Source: JBDWFY01 sp039976075 (GTDB taxonomy: Bacteria; Pseudomonadota; Alphaproteobacteria; Rhizobiales; Stappiaceae). From it: 64,000 nucleotides of DNA. Of the stretch, positions 43,729 to 52,622 are shown one piece after another; the first letter of the stretch is position 1; the number at the start of each line of letters is the position of its first letter. The notes below the pieces were generated by a model. The model saw nothing but the letters and a program-made list of their open reading frames with translations. It was not told the origin of the DNA and did no database searches. The position numbers and the translations under genes are program-made. Where the stretch lies: contig JBDWFY010000001.1 in NCBI GenBank assembly GCA_039976075.1, forward strand, positions 372,001 to 436,000, in the 5' to 3' direction.

Positions 43729-45483
43729 ATGGCAGCAGAGAAGGCCAGTAAAACCGATCAGGATGCGGATACATCAAAGCGGTTTTTATCAGCTTTGGTG
43801 GAGCCTGTTGCGGGACGGCTTCGACTGGCGGGATTGTTGTTGACCACAGCCGATGCGCTGTGGATTGCGCAAGCTTATTTGATCGCGGATCTGTGTTCTG
43901 AACTTCTGATGGGGTCGGATCTCTCTACATTGCCGGACTTTCTTCCAAACTTCGTCCTGTTTTTGTTGCTGGCGATCATACGGGTATTGGTGGTTCACAC
44001 GGCAGAAGGTGTGGGATTTCGATGCTCGGACAAAGTCCGTCAAACCGCGCGACGGTCGCTTATTGACCGCGCAGGGCATCCTGTCAGCCAATCGAACAAA
44101 ATTCACAGTGGAGAATTGGCTGTCATTGCTTCCAGTCAGGTAGAAGCTCTGGATGGCTATATCAGAGGGTATCTGCCAGTTCGCATTCGGCTCACTTTAA
44201 CGCCGGCGATCATCATCCTCGTGGTACTGCCGGTCAGTTGGATTGCCGCCATTCTTTTGATAGTTGCTGGACCGATCATTCCGTTTTTCATGGCATTGAT
44301 CGGCTCCGGTGCGCGTAAAGCCAGCGAAAAACATCTTGAAGAAATGCAGCGGCTTGGTGGATTTCTACTCGATCGACTGCAAGGTATCACGACATTACGC
44401 TTGCTGGGTGCGCTTGGGCGGACTGAGGGAAATGTTTATGACGCCTCCAACCGTTTCCGACAGCGAACCATGGCCGTACTCCGTATTGCCTTTCTGTCTT
44501 CCACAATTCTTGAGTTTTTCGCCGCTCTTGGCGTAGCCCTGGTGGCCGTCTATGTGGGGTTTTCTCTTCTTGGAACACTGAATATAGGCAATTGGGGCAC
44601 ACCCTTATCCTACAAGGCCGGTTTTTTTATTCTCTTGATTACACCCGATTTTTTCGCTCCGTTTCGGGCTTTCGCAACTGCCTTCCATGACAAGGCTGCA
44701 GCGCAGGCCGCCGCTTCTCGCCTCTGTTATGCCAGCGAGAACCTCACACAGCCTGACGATTGTCGCACGCCAGGACACAATGTTGCAGCATCAGGCGAGA
44801 CTACGGTAACGACGTCAGCCCCTGCGCTTGCCCTTGTTGGCGTAAAATCAGGTTTTGAAGGTAGGAGTGCCGGGTCAGGTATCGATTTTCGGGTGACAGC
44901 AGGAGAACGTATTGCGCTGATGGGCCCCAGCGGCAGTGGAAAATCAACAATTCTCGCCATGATAATGGGGTTCCATCAACCGATCTCCGGCGAAATATTT
45001 GTGGATGGACGTCCACTGAAAGTCTATACCGCATCAGAATGGCAAAAGCGATCCGTTCTGATTGGGCAGTTTCCGCATCTCTTCCACGGATCACTGCGCA
45101 AAAATCTGTCCTTTGGCAACATGGCGGCTGAAGACCAGGAGCTGATTGAAGCTCTAACTCGGGCGTCAGCCGATGATCTGTTTGAAAAACTGCCCGCCAA
45201 GCTCGATACCCAGATCGGCGAAAACGGATTTGGTCTTTCCATTGGCGAACAACGACGCATCGCAATCGCCAGAGCCCTCCTAAAGCCTGCCGGCCTTGTG
45301 CTCGCCGATGAGCCGACCGCGGACCTTGATCGAGATAACGCCCAAAAAGTCCTCGCGGGATTGCAGGAACTGGCCAGCGGTAAAACCATGATCATCGCAA
45401 GCCATGATCAAATTGTTAGAAATTTTGTTGACCGTGTTCTCGTTCTGAAGGACGGGCAGTTGAAGGAGCTGGTTGCCGGATGA
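43729..45483 (+). CDS. cydD: Thiol reductant ABC exporter subunit CydD
   Basis: A 584-residue half-transporter with an N-terminal six-segment membrane domain (about 30-320) and a C-terminal ATPase domain. Walker A is GPSGSGKST (about 400-408), the signature is LSIGEQRR and Walker B is LVLADEPTADLD. With CydC it forms the inner-membrane heterodimer needed for cytochrome bd assembly, reported to export cysteine/glutathione and bind heme. The signature Gly-Gly is replaced by Ile-Gly (LSIGE), a common CydD variant. Its stop overlaps the cydC start by 4 bp. Confidence 0.93.
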   Translation: MAAEKASKTDQDADTSKRFLSALVEPVAGRLRLAGLLLTTADALWIAQAYLIADLCSELLMGSDLSTLPDFLPNFVLFLLLAIIRVLVVHTAEGVGFRCSDKVRQTARRSLIDRAGHPVSQSNKIHSGELAVIASSQVEALDGYIRGYLPVRIRLTLTPAIIILVVLPVSWIAAILLIVAGPIIPFFMALIGSGARKASEKHLEEMQRLGGFLLDRLQGITTLRLLGALGRTEGNVYDASNRFRQRTMAVLRIAFLSSTILEFFAALGVALVAVYVGFSLLGTLNIGNWGTPLSYKAGFFILLITPDFFAPFRAFATAFHDKAAAQAAASRLCYASENLTQPDDCRTPGHNVAASGETTVTTSAPALALVGVKSGFEGRSAGSGIDFRVTAGERIALMGPSGSGKSTILAMIMGFHQPISGEIFVDGRPLKVYTASEWQKRSVLIGQFPHLFHGSLRKNLSFGNMAAEDQELIEALTRASADDLFEKLPAKLDTQIGENGFGLSIGEQRRIAIARALLKPAGLVLADEPTADLDRDNAQKVLAGLQELASGKTMIIASHDQIVRNFVDRVLVLKDGQLKELVAG

Positions 45484-47228
45484 TGCCGCTCTTCTCACTG
45501 CTTAAGCGATTTGCCCGCCATGAAGCACGCGCATTTTGGGTCGGGGTGTTTTTGGCATTGATTCCCGTCGTATCGGGCATCCTGTTATTGGGTGTTGCAG
45601 GATGGTTCATAACGGCGTCGGCTCTGGCAGGTGGAACGGTGCTGGCGTTGACGTTTGATGTGTTTCGCCCCGGAGCGATTATCCGTTTTCTCGCACTTAG
45701 TCGAACAGCGGGACGATACTTCGAGCGTCTGACGACGCATGAAGCGACGTTTCGATACATTGCTCTCCTGCGAAAACAGGTTTTTTCCGGCATTTCAAAG
45801 CTGAGCGGACAGGCACAAGGCCGGCTCAGACGGGGGTTGGCGCTCTCTCGGCTCACAACGGACCTTGAAGCGGTGGAGGCTCTTTACCTCAGGGTGTTCC
45901 TGCCGGTCTTTATCGCGCTTTTGGTGGGCATTATCTTGTGCGTATGTCTAGCCTTTATCAGTCCACTCATGGCACTCGTTATTGGGTTTTTTTACAGCGC
46001 TTCAGCACTTTTAGCACCGCTATTGGCCTATCGCTTGAACCGTAAAAATGCACGACGAACGGTACATGCAACAGATGCATTGCGGTTGCGTATAGCCGAC
46101 CTTGAAGCGGGTGCCACCGAGCTGGCAATCTTTGGCAGACGAACGCACCAGGTGGAAAAAACGGAGAAAAGCGACGACATTCTTCGTCGGGCTCAGTCTG
46201 AGCAAGATCGTATCAATCGCATGATGAGAGCGCTTGTGGGCTTTGTCGGCCAGTCGCTGGTGGTCGTCACCATGGTGATGGGAACTTACCTGTATTCCGA
46301 GAATCAGGTTTCAGGACCTGTACTGGTCGCCCTCATCCTGGTGTCACTGACAGCATTGGAGACGGTTCAGGCCTCTGTTGCAGGGTGCGTTGAACTTGCG
46401 AAGACCTCATCATCGGCAAAGAGAATCCTATCTCTCACTCAGACAACCCGTACAGTCGATCTACCGGTTCAGATTACGAAAGCTTCAAAGGTTTCTCAAA
46501 CAGGAACCACAGCAGCTCTGAACTTCTGCGAAGTCGATTTCCGCTATGATCAGAATCCAGTGCCTGTTGTAAGCAAACTTTCATTCACTCTTTCACCTGG
46601 TGGAAAAGCTGCCTTCATTGGTTCAAGCGGTTGCGGAAAATCCACTATTCTCAATCTCGCAGCAGGCCTTCTTCAGGCCGATGGAGGGTCGATAAAGGTC
46701 AATGGCTGCTCTATCAGCCAATTTGCTGATTCAACATTGCGATCACTGATCTCAATGGTTGGACAACGGACCGAACTGTTCAACGACACAATCGCCGGGA
46801 ACCTTCGGCTTGCAAATCCGAGTGCTGCAAACGACGAACTTTGGTGGGCGCTTGAACAGGTCGGTCTGGCTGACATGATCCACGAAAGGGAAGGGAGGCT
46901 GGACCACTTGCTCGGCGAGCGCGGACACGGATTGTCCGGGGGCGAAAGCAGGCGCCTGGTCATTGCACGCACTCTCTTGAAGAATGCCCCTATTTGGATC
47001 GTGGATGAGTTGACCGAAGGAATTGATAAAAAAACCGCCGAAGAAATTGTGGACCGTCTGAGTTCAGTTTTGGCGGAAAAAACCATTCTGATGGCGACCC
47101 ACCGCCAACTTGAGCTCAATATGGTAGAACAGCTGCATGTGATTGATAGCGGAATTCTCGTCCGGTCGATCGCGCAATCAAACAGTGAACTTTGGCAGAG
47201 CACTAAGGGGACATTGCGCCCGGACTAA
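45480..47228 (+). CDS. cydC: Thiol reductant ABC exporter subunit CydC
   Basis: A 582-residue half-transporter, partner of CydD. The membrane domain occupies about 1-320. In the ATPase domain Walker A is GSSGCGKST (about 380-388), the signature LSGGESRR is complete, and the Walker B region is IWIVDELTEGID, with a Leu in place of the usual Pro after DE. Two Met codons stand at the start; the first overlaps cydD as ATGA. A 212-bp spacer separates it from cydA, which may therefore have its own promoter. Confidence 0.93.
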   Translation: MMPLFSLLKRFARHEARAFWVGVFLALIPVVSGILLLGVAGWFITASALAGGTVLALTFDVFRPGAIIRFLALSRTAGRYFERLTTHEATFRYIALLRKQVFSGISKLSGQAQGRLRRGLALSRLTTDLEAVEALYLRVFLPVFIALLVGIILCVCLAFISPLMALVIGFFYSASALLAPLLAYRLNRKNARRTVHATDALRLRIADLEAGATELAIFGRRTHQVEKTEKSDDILRRAQSEQDRINRMMRALVGFVGQSLVVVTMVMGTYLYSENQVSGPVLVALILVSLTALETVQASVAGCVELAKTSSSAKRILSLTQTTRTVDLPVQITKASKVSQTGTTAALNFCEVDFRYDQNPVPVVSKLSFTLSPGGKAAFIGSSGCGKSTILNLAAGLLQADGGSIKVNGCSISQFADSTLRSLISMVGQRTELFNDTIAGNLRLANPSAANDELWWALEQVGLADMIHEREGRLDHLLGERGHGLSGGESRRLVIARTLLKNAPIWIVDELTEGIDKKTAEEIVDRLSSVLAEKTILMATHRQLELNMVEQLHVIDSGILVRSIAQSNSELWQSTKGTLRPD

Positions 47229-47385
47229 CAGTTGGCTGGCCTCTCAGCGGCCACATCGGAATGACAGGCTGCCACAGAGGTGTTTCGTCGCAAGCTATTT
47301 TCTAGCTCCCTGATATATATTCGATATAGACTTTTAAGTATGATCAGAGACGGCGTTGTATTTGAGAGTTTTCCGCGCCTCGTCA

Positions 47386-47407
47386 AAACGAAATAATTTT
47401 ATCGTTT
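47386..47407. promoter_or_regulatory. Operator-like palindrome upstream of cydA
   Basis: AAACGA-AATAATTTTA-TCGTTT is a near-perfect inverted repeat ending 33 bp before the cydA ATG. It does not match the FNR/FixK box TTGAT-N4-ATCAA, so if it is functional it would serve a different regulator. Confidence 0.4.
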
Positions 47408-47440
47408 CGCGAGCCATTGGCTACACTGCAGGAGATAACA

Positions 47441-49030
47441 ATGGATCTTGATGTCGTAGACCTATCGCGCTTCCAGTTTGCCATGACAGCGCTTTACCAT
47501 TTCCTGTTTGTGCCTCTGACTCTGGGACTGTCGGTCATCATCGCAACGATGGAGACGGTCTATGTGATGACAAACCGCCCCATCTGGCGGCAAATGACAA
47601 AATTCTGGGGGATGCTCTTCGGGATCAATTTCGTTCTCGGTGTGGCAACCGGTTTGACGATGGAGTTCCAGTTCGGCATGAACTGGAGTTACTTCTCACA
47701 TTATGTTGGCGACGTCTTCGGCGCACCGCTGGCAATTGAAGGCCTCATGGCTTTTTTCCTGGAGGCTACTTTTGTCGGATTGTTTTTCTTTGGCTGGGAA
47801 CGGTTGAGCAAACTGCAGCACCTGATGGCCACCTGGATGGTCGCAATCGGTTCGAATTTCTCAGCACTGTGGATTCTTGTTGCCAACGGCTGGATGACGA
47901 CACCGGAAGGCTCGTGGTTCAATCCCGAAACCATGCGAATGGAAATTACCAGTTTCTACGATGTATTCTTTAACCCGGTTGCGCAGGCTAAGTTCGTCCA
48001 CACGGTATCTGCCGGCTATGTGACCGGTGCGACTTTCGTTCTTGGCATATCGTGCTGGTACCTTCTCAAAGGGCGCCACATTGCATTGGCGCGCCGGTCT
48101 CTGGCAGTGGCATCGGCTTTCGGTTTCGCATCAGCCCTTTCCGTGGTCGTTCTTGGCGATGAGAGCGGATATGCGACGTCTGAACACCAGAAGATGAAAC
48201 TGGCAGCGATCGAAGCGATGTGGGAAACGGAACCGGCACCGGCAGCATTTAATCTCGTCGCCTGGCCCAATCAGAAGGAACGGCACAACGAGTTTGCTTT
48301 TGAGATCCCCTACGTAATGGGTTTGATCGCAACACGATCCCTCACTGAAGAAATCCCGGGAATTCACGAGCTTGTCGATAGAGCAAAAACGCGGATCGGT
48401 CATGGAATCAAAGCCTATGATGATCTGCAGGCAATCCGTAGCCGGACCGATACATCGCCCGAACGTCACAAAAGCTTTGAAGAGAACAGCAAAGTGCTGG
48501 GTTACGCCTATCTGCTGAAACCCTACATTGACGACCCGCGCCTTGCGACACCTGAAATGATCGAAAAAGCAGCGTGGGATACAGTGCCCATGGTTTTTCC
48601 AATTTTCTACGCATTCCGCATCATGGTCGCAGTCGGTTTCTTCATGATCCTGTTGATGGGCGTATTCTTCTTCATTTCATCAACCAGTCGCGTCGATGCC
48701 TTGATGGAAAAGCGTCGCTGGCTGTTCTGGATCCCTGTTCTGTCCATTCCCTTGCCGTGGATCGCCATTGAATCGGGCTGGTTTGTCGCTGAATACGGGC
48801 GACAACCCTGGATCATCGAAGGGGTATTACCGACTGCTGTCGCAGTGTCCGATTTGAGTGTCACGGAGGTGCTTCTGACAATTACCGGATTCATCGCCCT
48901 CTATTCGACCCTGGCGGTCGTCGAGATTACGCTGATGATCAAATACATAAAAAAGGGCCCCGAGCCTGATATCGGCGTCCCCGATGATGGGCAGCCCGTC
49001 GCTGGCGTCCTACCAGCTGCAGCGGAGTAA
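47441..49030 (+). CDS. cydA: Cytochrome bd ubiquinol oxidase subunit I (CydA)
   Basis: A 529-residue membrane protein; the ATG at 47441 follows AGGAG. Heme ligands are visible: H20 in ALYHFLFVPLTLG (equivalent to E. coli H19, heme b595) and the His in KFVHTVSAGYVTGA (equivalent to H186, heme b558), with a Met of the GRQPW-adjacent region expected as the other ligand. It oxidises quinol and reduces O2 with high affinity. The quinol-loop region around 250-330 is of moderate length. It sits in a cydDCABX cluster. Confidence 0.95.
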   Translation: MDLDVVDLSRFQFAMTALYHFLFVPLTLGLSVIIATMETVYVMTNRPIWRQMTKFWGMLFGINFVLGVATGLTMEFQFGMNWSYFSHYVGDVFGAPLAIEGLMAFFLEATFVGLFFFGWERLSKLQHLMATWMVAIGSNFSALWILVANGWMTTPEGSWFNPETMRMEITSFYDVFFNPVAQAKFVHTVSAGYVTGATFVLGISCWYLLKGRHIALARRSLAVASAFGFASALSVVVLGDESGYATSEHQKMKLAAIEAMWETEPAPAAFNLVAWPNQKERHNEFAFEIPYVMGLIATRSLTEEIPGIHELVDRAKTRIGHGIKAYDDLQAIRSRTDTSPERHKSFEENSKVLGYAYLLKPYIDDPRLATPEMIEKAAWDTVPMVFPIFYAFRIMVAVGFFMILLMGVFFFISSTSRVDALMEKRRWLFWIPVLSIPLPWIAIESGWFVAEYGRQPWIIEGVLPTAVAVSDLSVTEVLLTITGFIALYSTLAVVEITLMIKYIKKGPEPDIGVPDDGQPVAGVLPAAAE

Positions 49031-49035
49031 TTATC

Positions 49036-50190
49036 ATGATCCTGCATGAATTCATCGACTACTCGACGCTGAAAGTCATCTGGTGGGTCCTTCTCGGTGT
49101 TCTCCTAATTGCCTTTGCCGTTACGGACGGGTTTGACCTTGGGGTCGCAACCTTGCTGCCTTTTGTTGCAAAAACCGATATCGAACGACGCGTTGCGATC
49201 AATACGATTGGCGCGACCTGGGAAGGAAATCAGGTCTGGCTGATCCTCGGGGGAGGGGCTATTTTCGCCGCCTGGCCCGCCCTATACGCCGTGAGCTTTT
49301 CCGGATTTTACCTTGCGATGTTTCTGGCACTTGCCGCATTGATCCTTCGTCCCGTTTCATTCAAATATCGCTCCAAACGTCCCGGTGAACGCTGGCGGAG
49401 AAACTGGGACAGATGTTTGTTTATCGGCGGATTCGTACCGGCACTTATTTTCGGTGTCGCGGTGGGCAACGTTCTGCAAGGCGTGCCATTTCGGTTTGAT
49501 GAAGACCTGAGAATTTTCTACGAGGGAAACCTGTTCGGCCTGCTTAATCCCTATGCACTGCTTTGCGGACTATTGTCCGTCGCCATGCTTGTCATGCACG
49601 GCGGCGCGTGGCTGGGTCTGAAAGCCGGGGGCATTGTGGCAGAGCGCGGTCGTGCCTATGGATCCCTGGGCGCTCTGGCGGTCATTGCTCTCTTCGCATT
49701 GAACGGCGCCATTCTTTACCTCTTCATTCAGGGATATCAGATCACGTCGGTCATTGACCCGGAGATGGAAGCAAACCCGCTGAACAAAGAAGTGGTTCAA
49801 GGAGGAAACGGCTGGTTCGCCAATTTCGGGACCTATCCGTATTTGCTCATTTGTCCGGCCCTTGGGTTCCTTGGTGCGGCCGGAGCGTTCTTCGGATTGC
49901 GGTCCAAAGTTGAAATACTGACATTTCTGTCTTCCAAACTCAGCGTGGTGGGAATAATCTCGACAGTCGGTGTATCGATGTTTCCATTCATTCTGCCAAG
50001 CTCAATTGATCCGCGATCCAGCATGACGGTTTGGGACACGTCCTCAAGCCACGCGACCTTGTTCAACATGCTGGTGGCAGTGGCAATTTTTCTACCCCTT
50101 ATCTTGATGTATACGGCCTGGGTTTACAGGGTCCTCTGGGGAAAGATCGATGAAAATACGATCGAAAAAAGCAAGGATACCGCCTACTAA
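49036..50190 (+). CDS. cydB: Cytochrome bd ubiquinol oxidase subunit II (CydB)
   Basis: A 384-residue membrane protein with about eight hydrophobic segments. It begins with the CydB signature WWVLLGVLLIAFAVTDGFDLG and continues with INTIGATWEGNQVWLILGGGAIFAAWP. It supports heme binding by CydA and completes the oxidase. It starts 5 bp after cydA and is followed by cydX. Confidence 0.96.
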   Translation: MILHEFIDYSTLKVIWWVLLGVLLIAFAVTDGFDLGVATLLPFVAKTDIERRVAINTIGATWEGNQVWLILGGGAIFAAWPALYAVSFSGFYLAMFLALAALILRPVSFKYRSKRPGERWRRNWDRCLFIGGFVPALIFGVAVGNVLQGVPFRFDEDLRIFYEGNLFGLLNPYALLCGLLSVAMLVMHGGAWLGLKAGGIVAERGRAYGSLGALAVIALFALNGAILYLFIQGYQITSVIDPEMEANPLNKEVVQGGNGWFANFGTYPYLLICPALGFLGAAGAFFGLRSKVEILTFLSSKLSVVGIISTVGVSMFPFILPSSIDPRSSMTVWDTSSSHATLFNMLVAVAIFLPLILMYTAWVYRVLWGKIDENTIEKSKDTAY

Positions 50191-50232
50191 GGGCGAACCC
50201 GATATCATTGAAACAGGACTGGAGTGAAATTC

Positions 50233-50367
50233 GTGTGGTACTTTGCCTGGATCTTGGGACTGCCTCTGGCATGCTGTCTGGCCATACTCAATGCAATGTG
50301 GCTTGAAATGCGTGAAGATGACGACAAGCTTCGCCAAACACCCTGGGTGCCTGAAGACAATAAGTGA
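50233..50367 (+). CDS. cydX: Cytochrome bd small subunit CydX
   Basis: A 44-residue single-span protein reading (M)WYFAWILGLPLACCLAILN followed by AMWLEMREDDDK. This is the CydX/YbgT signature (WYFxWILGxxLAC...NAMWxE). The start is GTG at 50233 with GGAG 8 bp upstream; an in-frame GTG at 50224 would add three residues. It lies 42 bp after cydB. CydX stabilises the heme environment of cytochrome bd. The gene is below the usual length cut-off of gene finders and easily missed. Confidence 0.93.
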   Translation: MWYFAWILGLPLACCLAILNAMWLEMREDDDKLRQTPWVPEDNK

Positions 50368-50411
50368 GCCTGAAACCGTCTTCTTCGGTCAAGTCGCATT
50401 TGAGTTGAACT

Positions 50412-51086
50412 TCAGGGGGCCAGTCGTCCGAACAGGTCGTCAAACGGCATCATGACGTGCTGACTATAGCCCTGCCGTTCCTGCAATCTCCGATACCATC
50501 GTTCCACATTGGCAATTGGTGGCCTCTCGATATCAACACCGAAATAGCGAAACAAATGCGTTCCAATCGGGATATCGGCCAATGAAAGGCGATCGCCGAT
50601 GATAAATTGTTGTTGTGCCAACATGTCGTCAAGCAACGTAAAATAACGCGCGCATTCAGCAACGCGGATATTGATCGCACTGATGTCCCTTTGCGCCGCA
50701 GGCGTGCGATAGTACCCCCAGAAGATGCCGCCGAGAAAGGCGGGTTGCAGAGCTGTCTGCGACCAGTCCATCCATTGATCGACCTGTGCGCGGCTTTTCG
50801 GATCGTCATGCCAAAATTGATCGGCTCCGTAAGTGGCAGCAAGATAACGAAGGATCGCGTGCGACTCCCAGACGATAGTGCCCCCATCGTCAATAAACGG
50901 AACTGTTCCATGCGGATTCATCAGACGGTACATCGGGTCATCAAGGCCGCCAAAACTTCCACCCAGATCAACATGGCTGTAGTCTCGTTTGATTTCATCG
51001 AGGAACCAGAGGACCTTCTGGACATTAAACGAATTGCGGCGACCAAAAACAGTCAGCAAATGGGTATCCTCCAAAGTTCGAGACAT
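50412..51086 (-). CDS. Glutathione S-transferase family protein
   Basis: A 224-residue protein from the ATG at 51086; the frame is open to 51185 but the extra sequence is not GST-like. The N-terminal thioredoxin fold contains VFGRRNSFNVQKVLWFLDE (Ser of the active site region), the cis-Pro motif GTVPFIDDGG and the following WESHAILRYLA. The C-terminal helical domain follows from about 90. It conjugates or reduces using glutathione. It is convergent with the cyd cluster and divergent from the PhnD-like gene. Confidence 0.9.
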   Translation of the reverse strand: MSRTLEDTHLLTVFGRRNSFNVQKVLWFLDEIKRDYSHVDLGGSFGGLDDPMYRLMNPHGTVPFIDDGGTIVWESHAILRYLAATYGADQFWHDDPKSRAQVDQWMDWSQTALQPAFLGGIFWGYYRTPAAQRDISAINIRVAECARYFTLLDDMLAQQQFIIGDRLSLADIPIGTHLFRYFGVDIERPPIANVERWYRRLQERQGYSQHVMMPFDDLFGRLAP

Positions 51087-51355
51087 TTTGGACTGCCGTT
51101 GCCCGACATCGCAGACGGCGGTCTTGTCAATTTGAAGCCTCGAAAGTGCACGGAATTCACGTAATCCGGCGCATGATGGCTTCATGGTTCATTTGAACTA
51201 TGTGACAAACATGTAACGGTTGTTTCAATTTGAACGTGATTGTCTGCCCATTAGACTAGAAAACGACAATCCTGATTTGAACACCGGGCAATCCGACTGT
51301 AAATCAAAGGGCTCAAGGCATACAGCTCCGGACGATAGGGAAGGGACCATTCAGG

Positions 51356-52162
51356 ATGACCTCGGTGGCTTCTCTGCCAATGTACGATTGGCCAGAATTA
51401 CAGTCCGCGACCGATAACCTGTGGACTCGCTTGCAAGAAGCGCTTCAGGAGAGAGGCTTCGATGCACCGGTCAGTCTCAACAGAAATTCTTCAGTACTGA
51501 CACAGTGGCGTAGCGACAAACTTCTTTTGTCGCAAACATGCGGATATCCGCTCATGTCCTGCCTGAAAGGTGCTGTCACCGTGATCGGAACACCGCATTA
51601 CTTCGCCGATGGATGTGAAGGACCCAACTACTGCAGTCATCTGGTCGTTCGTAAAGACAGCGAGCTCATGACACCGGCATGTCTGGCAGGACGTCGCGCG
51701 GCGATCAATGATCGAGCGTCGCTGTCCGGTCACTCGGCATTTTGCACAATGATCGCCCCCCTGGCTGCTGGACGCCCCTATTTTTCTTCCGTTATTGAAT
51801 CGGGAAGTCATCGCCGTTCAATCGAATTTGTTGCAAGCGGGCAGGTCGATGCGGCCTGCATCGACGCAGTTTGCTGGCAGCACGCATTGAATTTTCTTCC
51901 CGAGGTGACAGCACTACTCATCCCGATTGCGTCTTCCCCGAATATGCCTGGTCTGCCTTTCATAACGGCCAGGGCACGAACTCCCGCAGAAACCGAGCTC
52001 ATTCAGGATGCTGTCGACACGGTATTAAATGCAGCATCGAGCCGTGATGTCTGCAGGAGATTGCTGATCTGCGGATTTAGTCGAACGGATGAGACGGACT
52101 ATCATCCTGTTACGGCGATGCATGAAGGGGTAATTGCCCGCGGCTATGGTCAATTGTACTGA
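51356..52162 (+). CDS. PhnD-like (phosphate/phosphonate-type) solute-binding-fold protein without signal peptide
   Basis: A 268-residue protein of the PhnD/SsuA/transferrin fold: SLPMYDWPELQSATDNLWTRL at the start, LLLSQTCGYPLM, then GRRAAINDRASLSGHSAF and IEFVASGQVDAACIDAVCW, the usual two-lobed ligand-binding pattern. No signal peptide or lipobox is visible, so it is either cytoplasmic or uses an uncharacterised route. There is no adjacent phosphonate ABC transporter. It is separated from the next gene by an AT-rich spacer. A sensory or enzymatic role, as in thiamine-precursor-like members of this fold, cannot be excluded. Confidence 0.75.
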   Translation: MTSVASLPMYDWPELQSATDNLWTRLQEALQERGFDAPVSLNRNSSVLTQWRSDKLLLSQTCGYPLMSCLKGAVTVIGTPHYFADGCEGPNYCSHLVVRKDSELMTPACLAGRRAAINDRASLSGHSAFCTMIAPLAAGRPYFSSVIESGSHRRSIEFVASGQVDAACIDAVCWQHALNFLPEVTALLIPIASSPNMPGLPFITARARTPAETELIQDAVDTVLNAASSRDVCRRLLICGFSRTDETDYHPVTAMHEGVIARGYGQLY

Positions 52163-52622
52163 ACATTCCATAAACACGACAGGATTGAGGTTTCTTGACA
52201 ACGAATTCGTTTGTCAAAACTTTATTTTGGGCAAGCACGAAATTGAATGAAACGATATAATTAGGCATATATATCAATAAAAATATATTTACCCGAAATT
52301 TTTCCGCGTATATTAGAAATACATTATTATCAGTTATTTGGTACGTAAAATACAACCTAATATAAATACTTTAGATTTCAACATTGAATCAAAACAATTA
52401 ATTTGAAAATAATTTAGTAATACTACTTCATTGCGACATGAATTATTATTATGCTAGGAAATCATTTGCCTGGCGTTAGATTCATACAAAATCCATATCA
52501 GGCGCATAAATCCATCGGTCGTCGCAGAAACGTCGGACGGAATATAATTTGCAGGAACGTCGCATCCGCCGGCGCGAATCTTGAGAGTAAGCAGTCAAAT
52601 CGTTGGAGGACAAAAAGGTCCT
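52163..52622. other. AT-rich intergenic region, 460 bp, with operator-like palindromes
   Basis: This spacer is much richer in A and T than the genes around it, especially 52220-52450. At 52195-52217 the sequence TTGACA-ACGAATTCGTT-TGTCAA is an imperfect palindrome centred on CGAATTCG. Runs such as ATATATAT and AAATATATTT lie further on. No gene is evident. It must hold the promoter of the importer at 52623 and could be bound by a nucleoid protein or be recently acquired. Confidence 0.55.
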
